From assembly GCA_022266195.1 (NCBI GenBank), contig WHVY01000002.1:883001-947000 (forward strand): a stretch of 64,000 bases of DNA, written 5' to 3'. The DNA comes from Tetranychus cinnabarinus (lineage: Eukaryota > Arthropoda > Arachnida > Trombidiformes > Tetranychidae). Below, in pieces: positions 11,702 to 21,800 of the stretch. The first letter of the stretch is position 1; the number at the start of each line of letters is the position of its first letter. Both the position numbers and the translations under genes were made by a program. Under the pieces are notes generated by a model. It searched no databases and was not told where the DNA came from. It saw only the letters and a list, made by a program, of their open reading frames with translations.

Positions 11702-12159
11702 TTCAAACTTCTTTGTAATTCAAACAAAAAATTGTTGTATTTAAAAAACATTCAAAGTTACACCATTGTATTCAAATTACTGCAAATTTCTCGCAAAAAT
11801 TGAAAATAAATAGTTTATATCATCTAATTTTTTGTTCATTTCATAAAAAAAATTCAACTAACCTAACCTAACCTAACCTAACCTAACCTAACCTAACCTA
11901 ACCTAACCTAACCTAACCTAACCTAACCTGGTTTTTGTTCATTTACCAGGCGCTGAACAAAAACCAGACAGCGATACAGAAATTGTATCTGATTCAAATT
12001 AATTCAAACTTCTTTGTAATTCAAACAAAAAATTGTTGTATTTAAAAAACATTCAAAGTTACACCATTGTATTCAAATTACTGCAAATTTCTCGCAAAAA
12101 TTGAAAATAAATAGTTTATATCATCTAATTTTTTGTTCATTTCATAAAAAAAATTCAAA
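11637..12159 (+). repeat. Direct duplication of the transposase 3' end and its flank
   Basis: About 220 bp from 11637 to 11856 (last 21 codons, stop and 3' flank) reappears almost unchanged at 11938-12159. I noticed two or three substitutions, one in GAAATTGAATCTG against GAAATTGTATCTG. Each copy is followed directly by AACCT repeats. Confidence 0.93.
11857..11929. repeat. Telomere-type (AACCT)n array 1
   Basis: About 14 uninterrupted copies of CTAAC/AACCT, which is the arthropod telomere unit TTAGG on the other strand. It lies inside the Merlin element, between the two copies of the transposase 3' end. Confidence 0.95.
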
Positions 12160-12397
12160 TAACCTAACCTAACCTAACCTAACCTAACCTAACCTAACCT
12201 AACCTAACCTAACCTAACCTAACCTAACCTAACCTAACCTAACCTAACCTAACCTAACCTAACCTAACCTAACCTAACCTAACCTAACCTAACCTAACCT
12301 AACCTAACCCGAACCTAACCTAACCTAACCTAACCTAACCTAACCTAACCTAACCTAACCTAACCTAACCTAACCTAACCTAACCTAACCTAACCTG
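12160..12397. repeat. Telomere-type (AACCT)n array 2
   Basis: About 47 units with a single interruption (CCCGAACC near 12309). It follows the second copy of the transposase 3' end. Confidence 0.95.
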
Positions 12398-12422
12398 ACT
12401 GACCAACCAACTTTACGTGCCC

Positions 12423-12484
12423 GAACCTAACCTAACCTAACCTAACCTAACCTAACCTAACCTAACCTAACCTAACCTAACCTG
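12423..12484. repeat. Telomere-type (AACCT)n array 3
   Basis: About 12 units, separated from array 2 by a 25-bp unique spacer (GACTGACCAACCAACTTTAC...). The element's right subterminal region and inverted repeat follow. Confidence 0.93.
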
Positions 12485-12685
12485 TTATCGGTTTGTGGTC
12501 TTTATTTGTTCTCAGTGATTTTGTACAGTTCATTCAACGTTAATGCTATGGAAGGCACTGTAAAGCAATTTCAACTTTAAGTATGCATAACTTTTTTTAA
12601 CTGCGCATGCGCAAATTTTCGAGGCGATATTCGAATTTTGCATGCTTTTTTTAGTACGGACACAAGTTCTGGTCACTGTCCGCCG

Positions 12686-12710
12686 ATGACAATTTTTCTA
12701 AAGAACAGCC
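12686..12710 (-). repeat. Merlin right terminal inverted repeat
   Basis: Reverse complement begins GGCTGTTC followed by the 18-bp core shared with the left end. It abuts the target duplication at 12711-12718. Confidence 0.9.
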
Positions 12711-12718
12711 AAATAAGA

Positions 12719-13264
12719 TAATGCGATCATAATGCCACCTTTACAATCGATACAAAACTATATTATTGCGCGGCTTTTTTGTATTAATATTAAGGTGATG
12801 TAAAAGTGGTGGTTTTGGTAGTTGATGACAATGATGTCCATTTTTGCATTGATTTATAAAAATAATTTATTTATGAAAATAATTAGGTTTCAAAACATAA
12901 CTTACCTAATGAAATCGAATTTTCACACTGCCTGGATATAAAACAAAAACCACAAAAACATTAAAAAGAGAAGGAAAAAACAAAAGCAACCACAAATACG
13001 TAACATGATGAAAGTACTAATGTTAAACTAATTAAACTGTACTGAGTACTGAGACATAATCCATTCTTGTAACACTGGCGCATCATCAGAATTATACATA
13101 ATTAGGAAAATTACATAGTAACACAACTAATTGAGACGAACATCTTCGCCTCAATAACATGCGGGTTTGAATTAAATAAAATAGATAGATAGATACAATC
13201 AATAATCATTTATGGCAATAATGTAACCAAAGTACAACCTTCAGTAAACTGTAATTTAACTCAA
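12719..13264. other. Intergenic, no gene seen
   Basis: AT-rich sequence with a short GATA run near 13185. No coding or structured element was found. The Rpt3 pseudogene's homology stops near its right edge. Confidence 0.55.
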
Positions 13265-14211
13265 ATATGATTTCGATTTCATCAATAAATATAATTGCTG
13301 GGGCATTTTCTCGCGCTAGTCTAAACACATCTCGGACCATCCTCGGACCTTCCCCAAGATACTTTTGGAGAAATTATGATCCAACAACACGAATGAAAGA
13401 TGCAGTGGTATGATGAGCAACTGCTTTGGCTAACATAGTTTTACCACAACCTATTTAAGCAAAAGAAAACATTGAGATTAGAGAAAGAATTGTCATTTTG
13501 ATTTCTTACTGAAAATCTTACCTGGAGGACCATACATGAGAACACCACGAGGTGGGTCAATACCAATTTGTTTATACAATTCAAAGTGAGTTAATGGAAG
13601 CTCTACTGCTTCTCGAATTTCTTGCTTTTGAATGTCGAGCCCACCAATATCTGCATAACTAACATCAGGTTTTTCATCAGCTCTCAACATAGCGATAGAA
13701 GAGTCAGCTTCAGGTGGTAAAACATCAACCAAAGCATTACTGTGCTTATGTAAGGCGACACTAGCTGAAGGCTTAAGTAATTCTCGATCAATGGTACTTA
13801 ATATTCGCACATAATAGTTAGATCCAGTTGTTGATCCAACAATACCAGTGTTAGCATGAACAGCTTCAAGAAACTGTCCAATAACCAAGGGAACACTTTG
13901 AATACGTTTAACCTCTTCTTGGGCATGAAGGTATTCTTTCTTCAGATTTTTCTGTTCATCCTTAATGTATTCTTCCTGGACTTGAAGAAATTCTAATTGC
14001 CGTTGTAGCTTTTCGATCTAGTATAGACATCAGATAAGTCAACTTCACTAGCCGGAACATAAGAGCTCTTTGCATCAAGCATAGTTATTAAATCATCCTG
14101 TAAATTAAGTTGTAAGGGTAAATGATAGATTAATAATAATAAGAAATACAAAGATCACAATAAAAATCTCACCTTTTTTAAAGTAGGTATTGGTTCAGTA
14201 ATTGTTGCCAT
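13265..14211 (-). pseudogene. 26S proteasome ATPase Rpt3 (PSMC4) pseudogene, truncated
   Basis: Unmistakable similarity to the AAA+ proteasome subunit Rpt3: SNYYVRILSTIDRELLKP, DVLPPEADSS, YADIGG, EAVELPLTHFELYKQIG and the Walker A start YGPPG. The ATG is at 14211. Introns are retained at about 14110-14171 and 13453-13521, so this is a DNA-level duplicate, not a retrocopy. Three kinds of damage are visible. There is a one-base frameshift near 14024, between DVYT and the EKLQRQLEF coiled coil. A TAA replaces the expected Glu codon near 13370 (after VVGS). Homology ends within the Walker B region (FIIFIDEI), so the last third of the ATPase domain is missing. A working Rpt3 must be elsewhere, because the gene is essential. 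Confidence 0.93.
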
Positions 14212-14488
14212 AATTCACTTCAATTAATCAAATTTAGTTAGACAAAAATAGAGTCACGATCAGCCAGTATTTATTCGTTTTCTTCTCCTGACTACAGCTG
14301 AGCTCTTGTTGATAAAAGTAAATTATTAAATGGCACAAAGCGGCAATTACAAATGTAGAAATGTATTATCATTTATTAATATTTTCCAATTTTTAATCTA
14401 TTATTTATTTAAACCAAGATTTAGTAGCTACTTCCGGGTAGAGAAGGTGGACCCATAAGGCTCTCTGGATGACAAGCTCTACTTTCTA
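14212..14488. other. Junction between Rpt3 pseudogene and Helitron-like block
   Basis: Former 5' flank of the pseudogene followed by unique sequence. Somewhere here lies the left (3') border of the Helitron-like block. A small palindrome AGTAGCTACT at 14425 is a weak candidate end feature. Confidence 0.4.
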
Positions 14489-14572
14489 TACATTCTATAA
14501 TATAAGGCATTATATAATGTATAATTTTAGATTTAAATATACATTCTATAATGCCTTATATTATAGAATGTA
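14489..14572. repeat. Perfect 25-bp inverted repeat at left edge of the Helitron-like block
   Basis: 14489-14513 and 14548-14572 are exact reverse complements, with a 34-bp loop. The arms contain the motif TACATTCTATAA fused to TATAAGGCATTAT. A further variant, CTAGAATGTATGAT, follows at 14586. It lies just downstream of the RPA gene, where a rolling-circle element's 3' hairpin would be expected, although the arms are longer than the usual Helitron hairpin. Confidence 0.85.
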
Positions 14573-14645
14573 TGATATCACACTACTAGAATGTATGATA
14601 ATATAAATGTAAATAAACTAAATAGAGATATTATACAAATAATAA

Positions 14646-16418
14646 TTATTGTTCAATTAATTTATTGATTGAATCCAACATATTGTGCATATGAGCAATT
14701 GGATTTATGGGTGCTACAGATATAATATTAGATTTAATCTCAGGATTAAAATTCTCAAGCGTACTCCTTATACGGAATTGATACTTTTTAAATAATATTG
14801 TTTCAACAATTGAATCAATCTTTGATTCTTCATTAGATGTAGCAGATATAATCTCATTAATACTCATGCCGATAAGCTTTTCAGCTTCTTCAGTAAATGC
14901 AGATACCCATACAGATTTAGTTGAATCTGCAATACATAGTTTGATAATAATCCGATCTTCACCTTTTATAATTTTTTTGTTGCATTTCCCGCATCTGTAA
15001 TAACCATCCTCTAGTTCGATTAACTTTTTTTTACAAGCCCCTAAGCAAGACATATAAGAAACTGTTTTCCCAATTTGTATAACTGTTGCAATACAATTAA
15101 TAATTAACATCGAATTTGTACTAATCGCAACATTCGATCTTGTAATTGCATCCAAATTGTGTAGTGTGGTATCATTATTTCGACCAAACGCCGTTGTTAA
15201 ACTTTCACTTTTGAGTTGTCGACCCGCAGTAACAAACCATTTAGTAAGTTCATCAGCTTCAGCATTTTTTGGATCCACATCTACAACAGTTGAAGCAATT
15301 GTTGTCAAACTTCTACCTCCATAATTAGATAAACGAGCCTTTTTAACAATAACAATAGAACCAGTTTCACCATTAAAATTTTCAGCATCTTTGTTCCATA
15401 AAGTAAAATTAATTTCCATTTTGGAGTCGTCAACCAAAGAAATATCTCGTTTTTTTAAATCTTTCCCAAATTTTGTTGAACTAACAGTTGCCAAATTACC
15501 AGCATTTTTACATACACCAATAACATCAACCACAGATTCTAAATCCATATTCTGCAGATTACTAATCTTAACAAAATCAAATTGAATTTTAGGACATCCA
15601 GTATCATTGTTGTTATCCAATTTAATTATACTGCCAGGATGTAAGACTAATTCAAAGTCATGCTTGGTATCGGAATATTTCTTGTTGCTTTCTTTAACAT
15701 TACAATTTCCAACAAAATAAATCTTTCCGAAATGTACAATATCAAAATATTTGTCACAATCTCCACGAAATGCTGTTATTTTTATGTCGCAAGATTCATC
15801 AGTCAAATTAAATGTGAATAATTTGCCAGATCCATTACTATTATTCCAAGTTCTAATAGCACTTTTATGTGTTACTCTACCACGTATAGTCCAATTCTTT
15901 ATGTACTGATTAATTGAAGAAATGGGAACAGTAATCTGACCTGTGTCTCTGCGTTCTTGTGTATCATCTAACCCATGTGTAGAAATACCAGCCTCTAATA
16001 AATCCAGCGCACTAATATTTGATTTTTTGCCATATTCAAATGCAACTGGACCGCCAATAATTTCATTAACAGAAGATCCAGAAACCACGAGCTTAGCACC
16101 TGTTACAACTATTATGACATTATTACAATTATTAGTTTCCATCAATTTATAAGTACTAAGACTTAAAACAGCAAATTTTGTGAAGATCTCGTCTTCAAAA
16201 CTTTGTACTAATGAACCAAGAACTGCACAATATTTGTAAGAAACACTTCCATCGGACAATATTATTTTATAACGGTTGACACCATGTGCCGAAACATTTT
16301 CAACACCTAATAGCTGCAAAATGGGTTCCATGATGGATGAATTTGTTCCAGTAGATAAACTTGAATTATCACATAATATTCTTTTAAGAGCACCTGCACT
16401 TAGCTCAACTTTATCCAT
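14646..16418 (-). CDS. Replication protein A large subunit (RPA1/RPA70), full length
   Basis: Single-stranded DNA-binding protein, 590 residues in one exon, close to the usual length of RPA1. An N-terminal OB domain occupies about 1-110. DBD-A begins near residue 170 (NWTIRGRVTHKSAIRTW, then GKLFTFNLTDESCDIKITAF), and DBD-B near 300 (VDVIGVCKNAGN...KRDISLVDDS). DBD-C contains the four-cysteine zinc ribbon (CLGACKKK...YYRCGKCNKK) near 465-490. Intronless structure and position beside a Rep/helicase suggest a transposon-borne copy that would bind displaced single strands during rolling-circle transposition. Helitron RPA-like genes are known. A complete four-domain version is notable. The host RPA1 gene should exist separately. 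Confidence 0.93.
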   Translation of the reverse strand: MDKVELSAGALKRILCDNSSLSTGTNSSIMEPILQLLGVENVSAHGVNRYKIILSDGSVSYKYCAVLGSLVQSFEDEIFTKFAVLSLSTYKLMETNNCNNVIIVVTGAKLVVSGSSVNEIIGGPVAFEYGKKSNISALDLLEAGISTHGLDDTQERRDTGQITVPISSINQYIKNWTIRGRVTHKSAIRTWNNSNGSGKLFTFNLTDESCDIKITAFRGDCDKYFDIVHFGKIYFVGNCNVKESNKKYSDTKHDFELVLHPGSIIKLDNNNDTGCPKIQFDFVKISNLQNMDLESVVDVIGVCKNAGNLATVSSTKFGKDLKKRDISLVDDSKMEINFTLWNKDAENFNGETGSIVIVKKARLSNYGGRSLTTIASTVVDVDPKNAEADELTKWFVTAGRQLKSESLTTAFGRNNDTTLHNLDAITRSNVAISTNSMLIINCIATVIQIGKTVSYMSCLGACKKKLIELEDGYYRCGKCNKKIIKGEDRIIIKLCIADSTKSVWVSAFTEEAEKLIGMSINEIISATSNEESKIDSIVETILFKKYQFRIRSTLENFNPEIKSNIISVAPINPIAHMHNMLDSINKLIEQ

Positions 16419-17012
16419 GCTGTTAATAGAATTTAAATTAAACTATTACTAAATTAAACTACTGAAACTTTACATAAAGAGATACAAGATGAGATTGAGG
16501 CAAGTTGAGATTTGATTGCCATTAAATAAAGTATCAATGCTAACGCTTATTACACAGAGCATGACCATTTACCTCACATAATAATCGTTAGAATGTATTT
16601 ACATATGTTCTACCATACATTCTAAAATACATTATAATAACTTCTAGATGGAAACCCACAAATTGTGCCCACTGAGAACGTCTTGGGTGAAACACTGAAC
16701 ACTAAACTGTCGAATCTTCTTCTCTTTCCGGCAAAATGCTTATCATTCTTATTAAACTAAATTAACAATTTTACAATTACATTCTATAATCTTTAGAATG
16801 TATTTTACAACGTATATAATTTATTTACATCATATAATATACTAATTTTCATATCTTCTAAAATACATTCTAACCATTGTAGAATGTAAATGTAAAATAC
16901 TAGACTTATACATAATAGCAATAGCTGAGAAAAATGATAAATTGTTAATACGAAGTTATGGTTGTACACGTTAACATTTAATATACTAAATTCATCTTAA
17001 CAAATTACATAT
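16419..17012. other. Intergenic, motif-rich spacer
   Basis: Non-coding spacer between RPA1 and the 379-residue gene. It contains several copies of the block's motif (near 16590, 16613, 16779, 16794, 16864, 16880) and a CTTGGGTGAAACAC string that recurs near 31155. Confidence 0.7.
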
Positions 17013-17075
17013 TTAAATCCAATCAATGTCACCCAATACATCATTTGCAGGATTATCTAAATAGAAATTCATATC
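16777..17075 (-). repeat. 3' module, copy 1 (palindromic motif plus 3' coding end)
   Basis: The imperfect palindrome at 16777-16811 (TACATTCTATAATCTTTAGAATGTA) and the sequence up to the last codons of the 379-residue gene are repeated at 31660-31955. The palindrome alone recurs at 31266-31300. In copy 1 the module is the 3' flank and C-terminal end (DNPANDVLGDIDWI) of the 17013 gene. Confidence 0.85.
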
Positions 17076-18615
17076 AAAAAATTGTGAATATTCAGTACAT
17101 TTAAGGCTTTGATTAGAATTAGATGTAATTTTGCTGTGGTCATTTTCTGAATTTATACCTAGTGAATTTCCAAGCATATCACACCAATTGAACCAATTAC
17201 GATGAGTAAAAATATGATTTATATCCTGAAACCACTGTATGCTTTGGAATCCTTTCTTTACTGCGATAATTGACCTTCGAACAAGTTCACCATGATAAAT
17301 ATATAATTGCTTTGACCAATTATACACTTCTACAGCCACACGTAATCGTAAACGGAAAATATAATGTTCGCTAGCTGAATCTTTCATACCTCTAACAATA
17401 AAATCAGGAACCATATATATAAATTCAACGTACACTTTGCCTTCGAACAAACTGCCACCAATACAAAGACTTTTGTTTTTCAATTTTTCCAAATCTTTCA
17501 TCTAGAATAAATAAATATTAGTAAATCATTTAGATCATAAATTGTACATACATACCTTCATTTGTAAATATCTTTGTTCCACTTTTTCATAATATTTGAA
17601 GTATAAAGTCAAATACTTGATGGACCCGAAAACTTTTAAACGAAAGTAATTATATTTTTTACCATCCTCACGATAGACATGATTTTGTATTAATTTGCCA
17701 AACAAGCATATGCTTTCATATTTATCAGCCTCGTCAAGCTCAGAAACATTTATGGGAACATGTATGCCTCTTACAAAATATTGTTGTCTACGACTAAATA
17801 TATCAACCTGAAATAAAAATGATGCATAAATAATTGAATTGTATGAATGAATTGAATGAAAAAAACTAAACCTTTTTGGACAGACTCTCATTCTCTTCAC
17901 TTTTTTGTTGATTAACATCCTGTGGATCTTTATCCGGCATAGGGACAGATTCTGAAATAAAACGAAAATATTTAAATTAAATTTAAAATAAATAAAAAGA
18001 ACCAAAAGTACCTTCTTTCGTTGTAGCTTCATCACCACCGTTAACACCAGAGTCTAAAAATACAAACATTATGTATATTAGCTATACATTCTATAACATT
18101 TTATGCACACAGTACCTTCTTTCATTGTAGCTTCAACATCGTAAAAACCAGAGTCTAAAAAATACAAACATTATTTGGATTAGATATACATTCTATAACA
18201 TAAATAAATATACAGAAAATTATCATTACCGTTTTTATCGTCCTCGATTCCAAGATCATCTTCGGGTTCTTCATTTCTTATGCACACAGTACCTTCTTTC
18301 GTTATAGCTAGATCACCATTGTTAACACCAGAGTCTAAAAAATACAAACATTATTTACATTAGATATACATTCTATAACATAAATGAATATACAGAAAAT
18401 ATCATTACCGTTTTTATTATCAACGCTTCCAAGACCATCACCGGGTGCTTCATTTTCTCTGGCCACAGTACCTTCTTGCGTTGTAGCTTCATCACCATCG
18501 TTAACACGAGAGTCTAAAAAATACAAACATTATGTGGATCAGATATACATTCTATAACAAAATGAATATACAGAAATAACTAAATACCTGAAATCTTTGA
18601 AAGATTATTATCCAT
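17013..18615 (-). CDS. Unrecognised 379-residue protein with tandemly repeated exons (8 exons)
   Basis: I do not recognise this family. Exons on the minus strand are 18615-18588, 18513-18409, 18334-18230, 18154-18116, 18053-18012, 17951-17872, 17807-17556 and 17501-17013. All junctions are GT-AG and every phase agrees. After MDNNLSKIS come four exons that start with the same coding string DSGVNxGDEATTKEG, symmetric in phase 1 so any number can be skipped in frame. The rest is a mixed domain (FVRGIHVPINVSELDE..., YFRLKVFGSIKYL..., FIYMVPDFIVRGMK) that may be OB-like or nuclear, with no catalytic motif seen. The C-terminal end is duplicated at 31.9 kb. It lies between RPA1 and the Rep gene on the same strand. 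Confidence 0.75.
18012..18513 (-). repeat. Four tandem exon-intron units
   Basis: Each unit has an acceptor ending TATTTTTTAG, an exon starting ACTCTGGTGTTAAC, and an intron holding TATACATTCTATAACA. Two long units (105-bp exons at 18409-18513 and 18230-18334) and two short ones (39 and 42 bp) remain. The short ones splice at a GTAC donor that is read through in the long ones. Confidence 0.88.
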
Positions 18616-18847
18616 TATTGACACCGTATAACACTTTTGTCTTATCTTCCTGATTGCTGCCTCTTCTACCTTACCTTGATATAAAGACATACAATAATTA
18701 AAATGAAAAGAAAAACACTGCAATGTCTAGTATTGCAAAGTTAAAGTTATTGTTGTTACTGTTATACCACCACAGCAAAACAATGTTACGTATAATTAAA
18801 AATGAACGATAGATGGCGACTAATAAAGTTTAATTGAATTTACATTA
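18616..18847. other. Spacer between the 379-residue gene and the Rep/helicase gene
   Basis: Non-coding, AT-rich. It presumably holds the promoter of the former gene and the 3' UTR of the latter. Confidence 0.5.
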
Positions 18848-21800
18848 TTACAAATTTAACAAGTAATTGACCAACGTGCTTATATTACGCTGGATTAAAT
18901 TATGAAATAACAAACTTCTAGCATGAGTTACATGTGTAGGAGCATAATTATGAGAAATTCGCAAAAAGTAACATACAGCGAACAAACAGACATACATACC
19001 ACAATCGTATGAATTTTGTTGAACAGGACCATTTAAAATGACAACTGAAGGATTGATCACTAAAGGTGAATGCAAGAGAACTGAATTGGCATAATTGATA
19101 GTAGGAGACATCGAATTTGTTGAATTTAGAGGATCATAATAGGATAATGTTGTACCATTAGGATTTCTTGAAATTACACATAAAATCCAATGCTCTGAAT
19201 AACAAATAGGTAAGACAATATCATGATGATTTGGATCAGTATACCGTTGTCGAATATCTTGCTCCATTTCAAGAAAATGAGCTCCTCCATTGTAAATAGT
19301 TAAAACACTTACAAAATAGAAACTTGGTAGAATGGAAATCGTATTACAATATTGATTTTTAAACAAATGCAAAAAACCATTAATAATATCTTCATGAAGA
19401 TATAAATCATAAGATGACCTCGCGGTTTCAATATCCAAACTTCGTAGGGTATCATTGCTAATACTGAAGTCACCAATATTGATAGAATTTTGTTGTTGTT
19501 CAACTTGTTGTGGATTTAATTGTTGTTCAACAATTATTGGCGGATTTTTTTGTTTAGACTCTATTTTACAAGATTTCTTAATTTTTGGTCTAGACACACG
19601 GATATATTTTTGACCTCTTAATCGGGCCATTTCTTTTACAACATTTTCATTTGGTCGATAATTGAGTAGATATTCAAAACTGATATTTTCAATGTACAGC
19701 CCAGATAAATTTCTTAATCTACTTAACGCTACATAAGCGGTTGCATCAAAATTTTTATCACTTAAATCGATGACCGCAGCATCAATAGTGCACCCTTGAA
19801 CTTTATGAACAGTTGAAGCAAAGCAAAGAATTAGAGGAAACATCTGCCGCTTTATTTTAGTACCATTACGTGAATCAAATTCACGTTCAACAGTCTTAAC
19901 TAAAACAGTTTTATCAACCTTTTCAAATTTAACTTCAATTCCAGATGGATTACTATTACCAAGATATGATTTAAGCCCAGGAATAGGCCAGTGAACATTT
20001 TTTACAACACCTTGTAACCCGTTAACCATACCGGCTGTTATGTTAATATTCATAACAAGCATAACTTTAACTCCATCGCCAACAATTAACTCTGAAGGAA
20101 GACCTCCAGTATCTCGTATATTATCTCCTAACAAATTCTTGTGAATGGAACTTATTTCCTTACCCATGTTTTTACCATTAACATAAGTATCTATTGCCTT
20201 AACAGTAACCAACTCAACTTTTTTTGAAGCTAGCTTACCCAACATTAAATTATTATAAGTTTTAACTTGATCTAATGTAGGGTAAATATGAAGTATAGTG
20301 GATAAATACTCCTTTTGTTTTGAATTCAAGTTCAAATTATCAACAACCCGTGACGCTAACACAAGAAGTTGGTCATGGCTCAATTTACCCACCCTTAGAC
20401 TATTACAAATAGAAGTTAAAATATTATTTTTAGAACGGTGATTAATATTTAATTCTAACAATTTAACATCTTTCCAAAAAATAAAAGCATCATCATTGGC
20501 AAAGATATGTTGACCTCTAACAGGCTTAAGTTGATGAAAGTCGCCAACAAAAATAACATTCATGTTTCCAAAATCACCATCTGTCCTACAAAATTGGTTA
20601 CACCTTTGATTAATATAATTAAAATCAAGGGCACTAAGCATACTAATTTCATCAATAAATAAAAATTTAACAGATCTAAATTTCATTAACAAAAATTCAA
20701 ATTTAGAAGACTCAATTTTATACAACCCATTGATGACATCGATTACTGGTAATTGAAAAATAGAATGTAATGTTAAACCTTCAATATTGCTTGCAGCGAT
20801 GCCAGTTGGTGCACCGACAATAAAACTATTTACACCTAATGATTTTGCAAGAATATCAGTCATTATTTTTAAAACAAAACTTTTACCTGAGCCACCTTCA
20901 CCAGAAATGAAACATTTAAAAGGTTTAGAATGCTCGAAAAAATAAACGGAACTTTCTTTAAAATATGTTAGGGCAGAAATCTGATCCTGTGAAAGCTCGT
21001 AGCATGAAATAACATTGTCAAAAGTAGATATAAAAGTGTCAATATTTATATCATTATCTAATAATTCCTCAACAATATTTGTAGAACTATTGTCATTTGT
21101 GATTTTCAATTCAATTTGCATATCCCAATGATGATTAAATATCATTTCAGATAACTTGTTAAAAAAAGGAATGTCTTTACACCTTACTAAATTATCATCT
21201 AAACATTTCTTATACCAATCGCATAAATAATCGCGTTTCAAATTATGTTCATCTTCATTTCTAAATGGTACAAAGCATAATAAAAATGTATAGTAATAAA
21301 CATCTTGATTTTTTCCGGTCAATGAAAATAATTTAATAGCTGCATTTTTGTTTCTCTTATAAATTTTATATCCGACCAAATCAATAAGATAATTGCTGAA
21401 ATCATTTTCATTATTTTCTAATTCAATTTCAATGTCAGTTTTACCAATTCTGAAAGAGCTAAAAAATTCATACATACAAAGATTTTCAATTTGATTGGGT
21501 CTATTACAATATTTTTCAATTTGAGTATGACCTTTACTTTGGAACAACATATTACGTTCAACTTGAAATGTTAATTTCGGCCGCAGTTCAGGAAAATTAG
21601 TATTTAAAAAAATGACTGCTCTTGAAGCAAATCTCATAGCCATTCCACCTAATCGATAAACTGTTTCTTGAACACCTACCTCTCTATTGTTTAGAATCAA
21701 CCGATGAATATTTTTAATTAATGTTTCAACATCTTGATTATTTTCAATATTTTGTGAAAGTAATTTTTTGATCTTTTTTGCCAAATCTGACGATTCAACT

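Larger units (their letters stand above)
10227..12718 (+). mobile_element. Merlin-superfamily DNA transposon carrying telomere-type repeats (with 8-bp target duplication)
   Basis: The element body is 10235-12710 (2,476 bp). It is flanked by an exact 8-bp target-site duplication AAATAAGA (10227-10234 and 12711-12718), the size expected for Merlin. Terminal inverted repeats of 25 bp start with GG, and their inner 18 bp (CTTTAGAAAAATTGTCAT) are identical at both ends. It contains one ISXO2/IS1016-type transposase gene. The last part of that gene plus its 3' flank is duplicated, and three arrays of AACCT follow. Complete ends, an open transposase frame and a perfect target duplication point to a recent insertion between the zinc transporter and the Rpt3 pseudogene. 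Confidence 0.93.

Noticed and set aside
11857..12484. Chromosome end (true telomere)
   Set aside because: Unique sequence and the transposon's right end continue beyond the arrays, and the arrays are interrupted and only about 60-240 bp each.
14420..14440. Canonical Helitron 3' end (CTRR with hairpin) near AGTAGCTACT
   Set aside because: A CTAA can be read on the minus strand next to a small palindrome, but no matching TC 5' end or repeated copy is available to support it.
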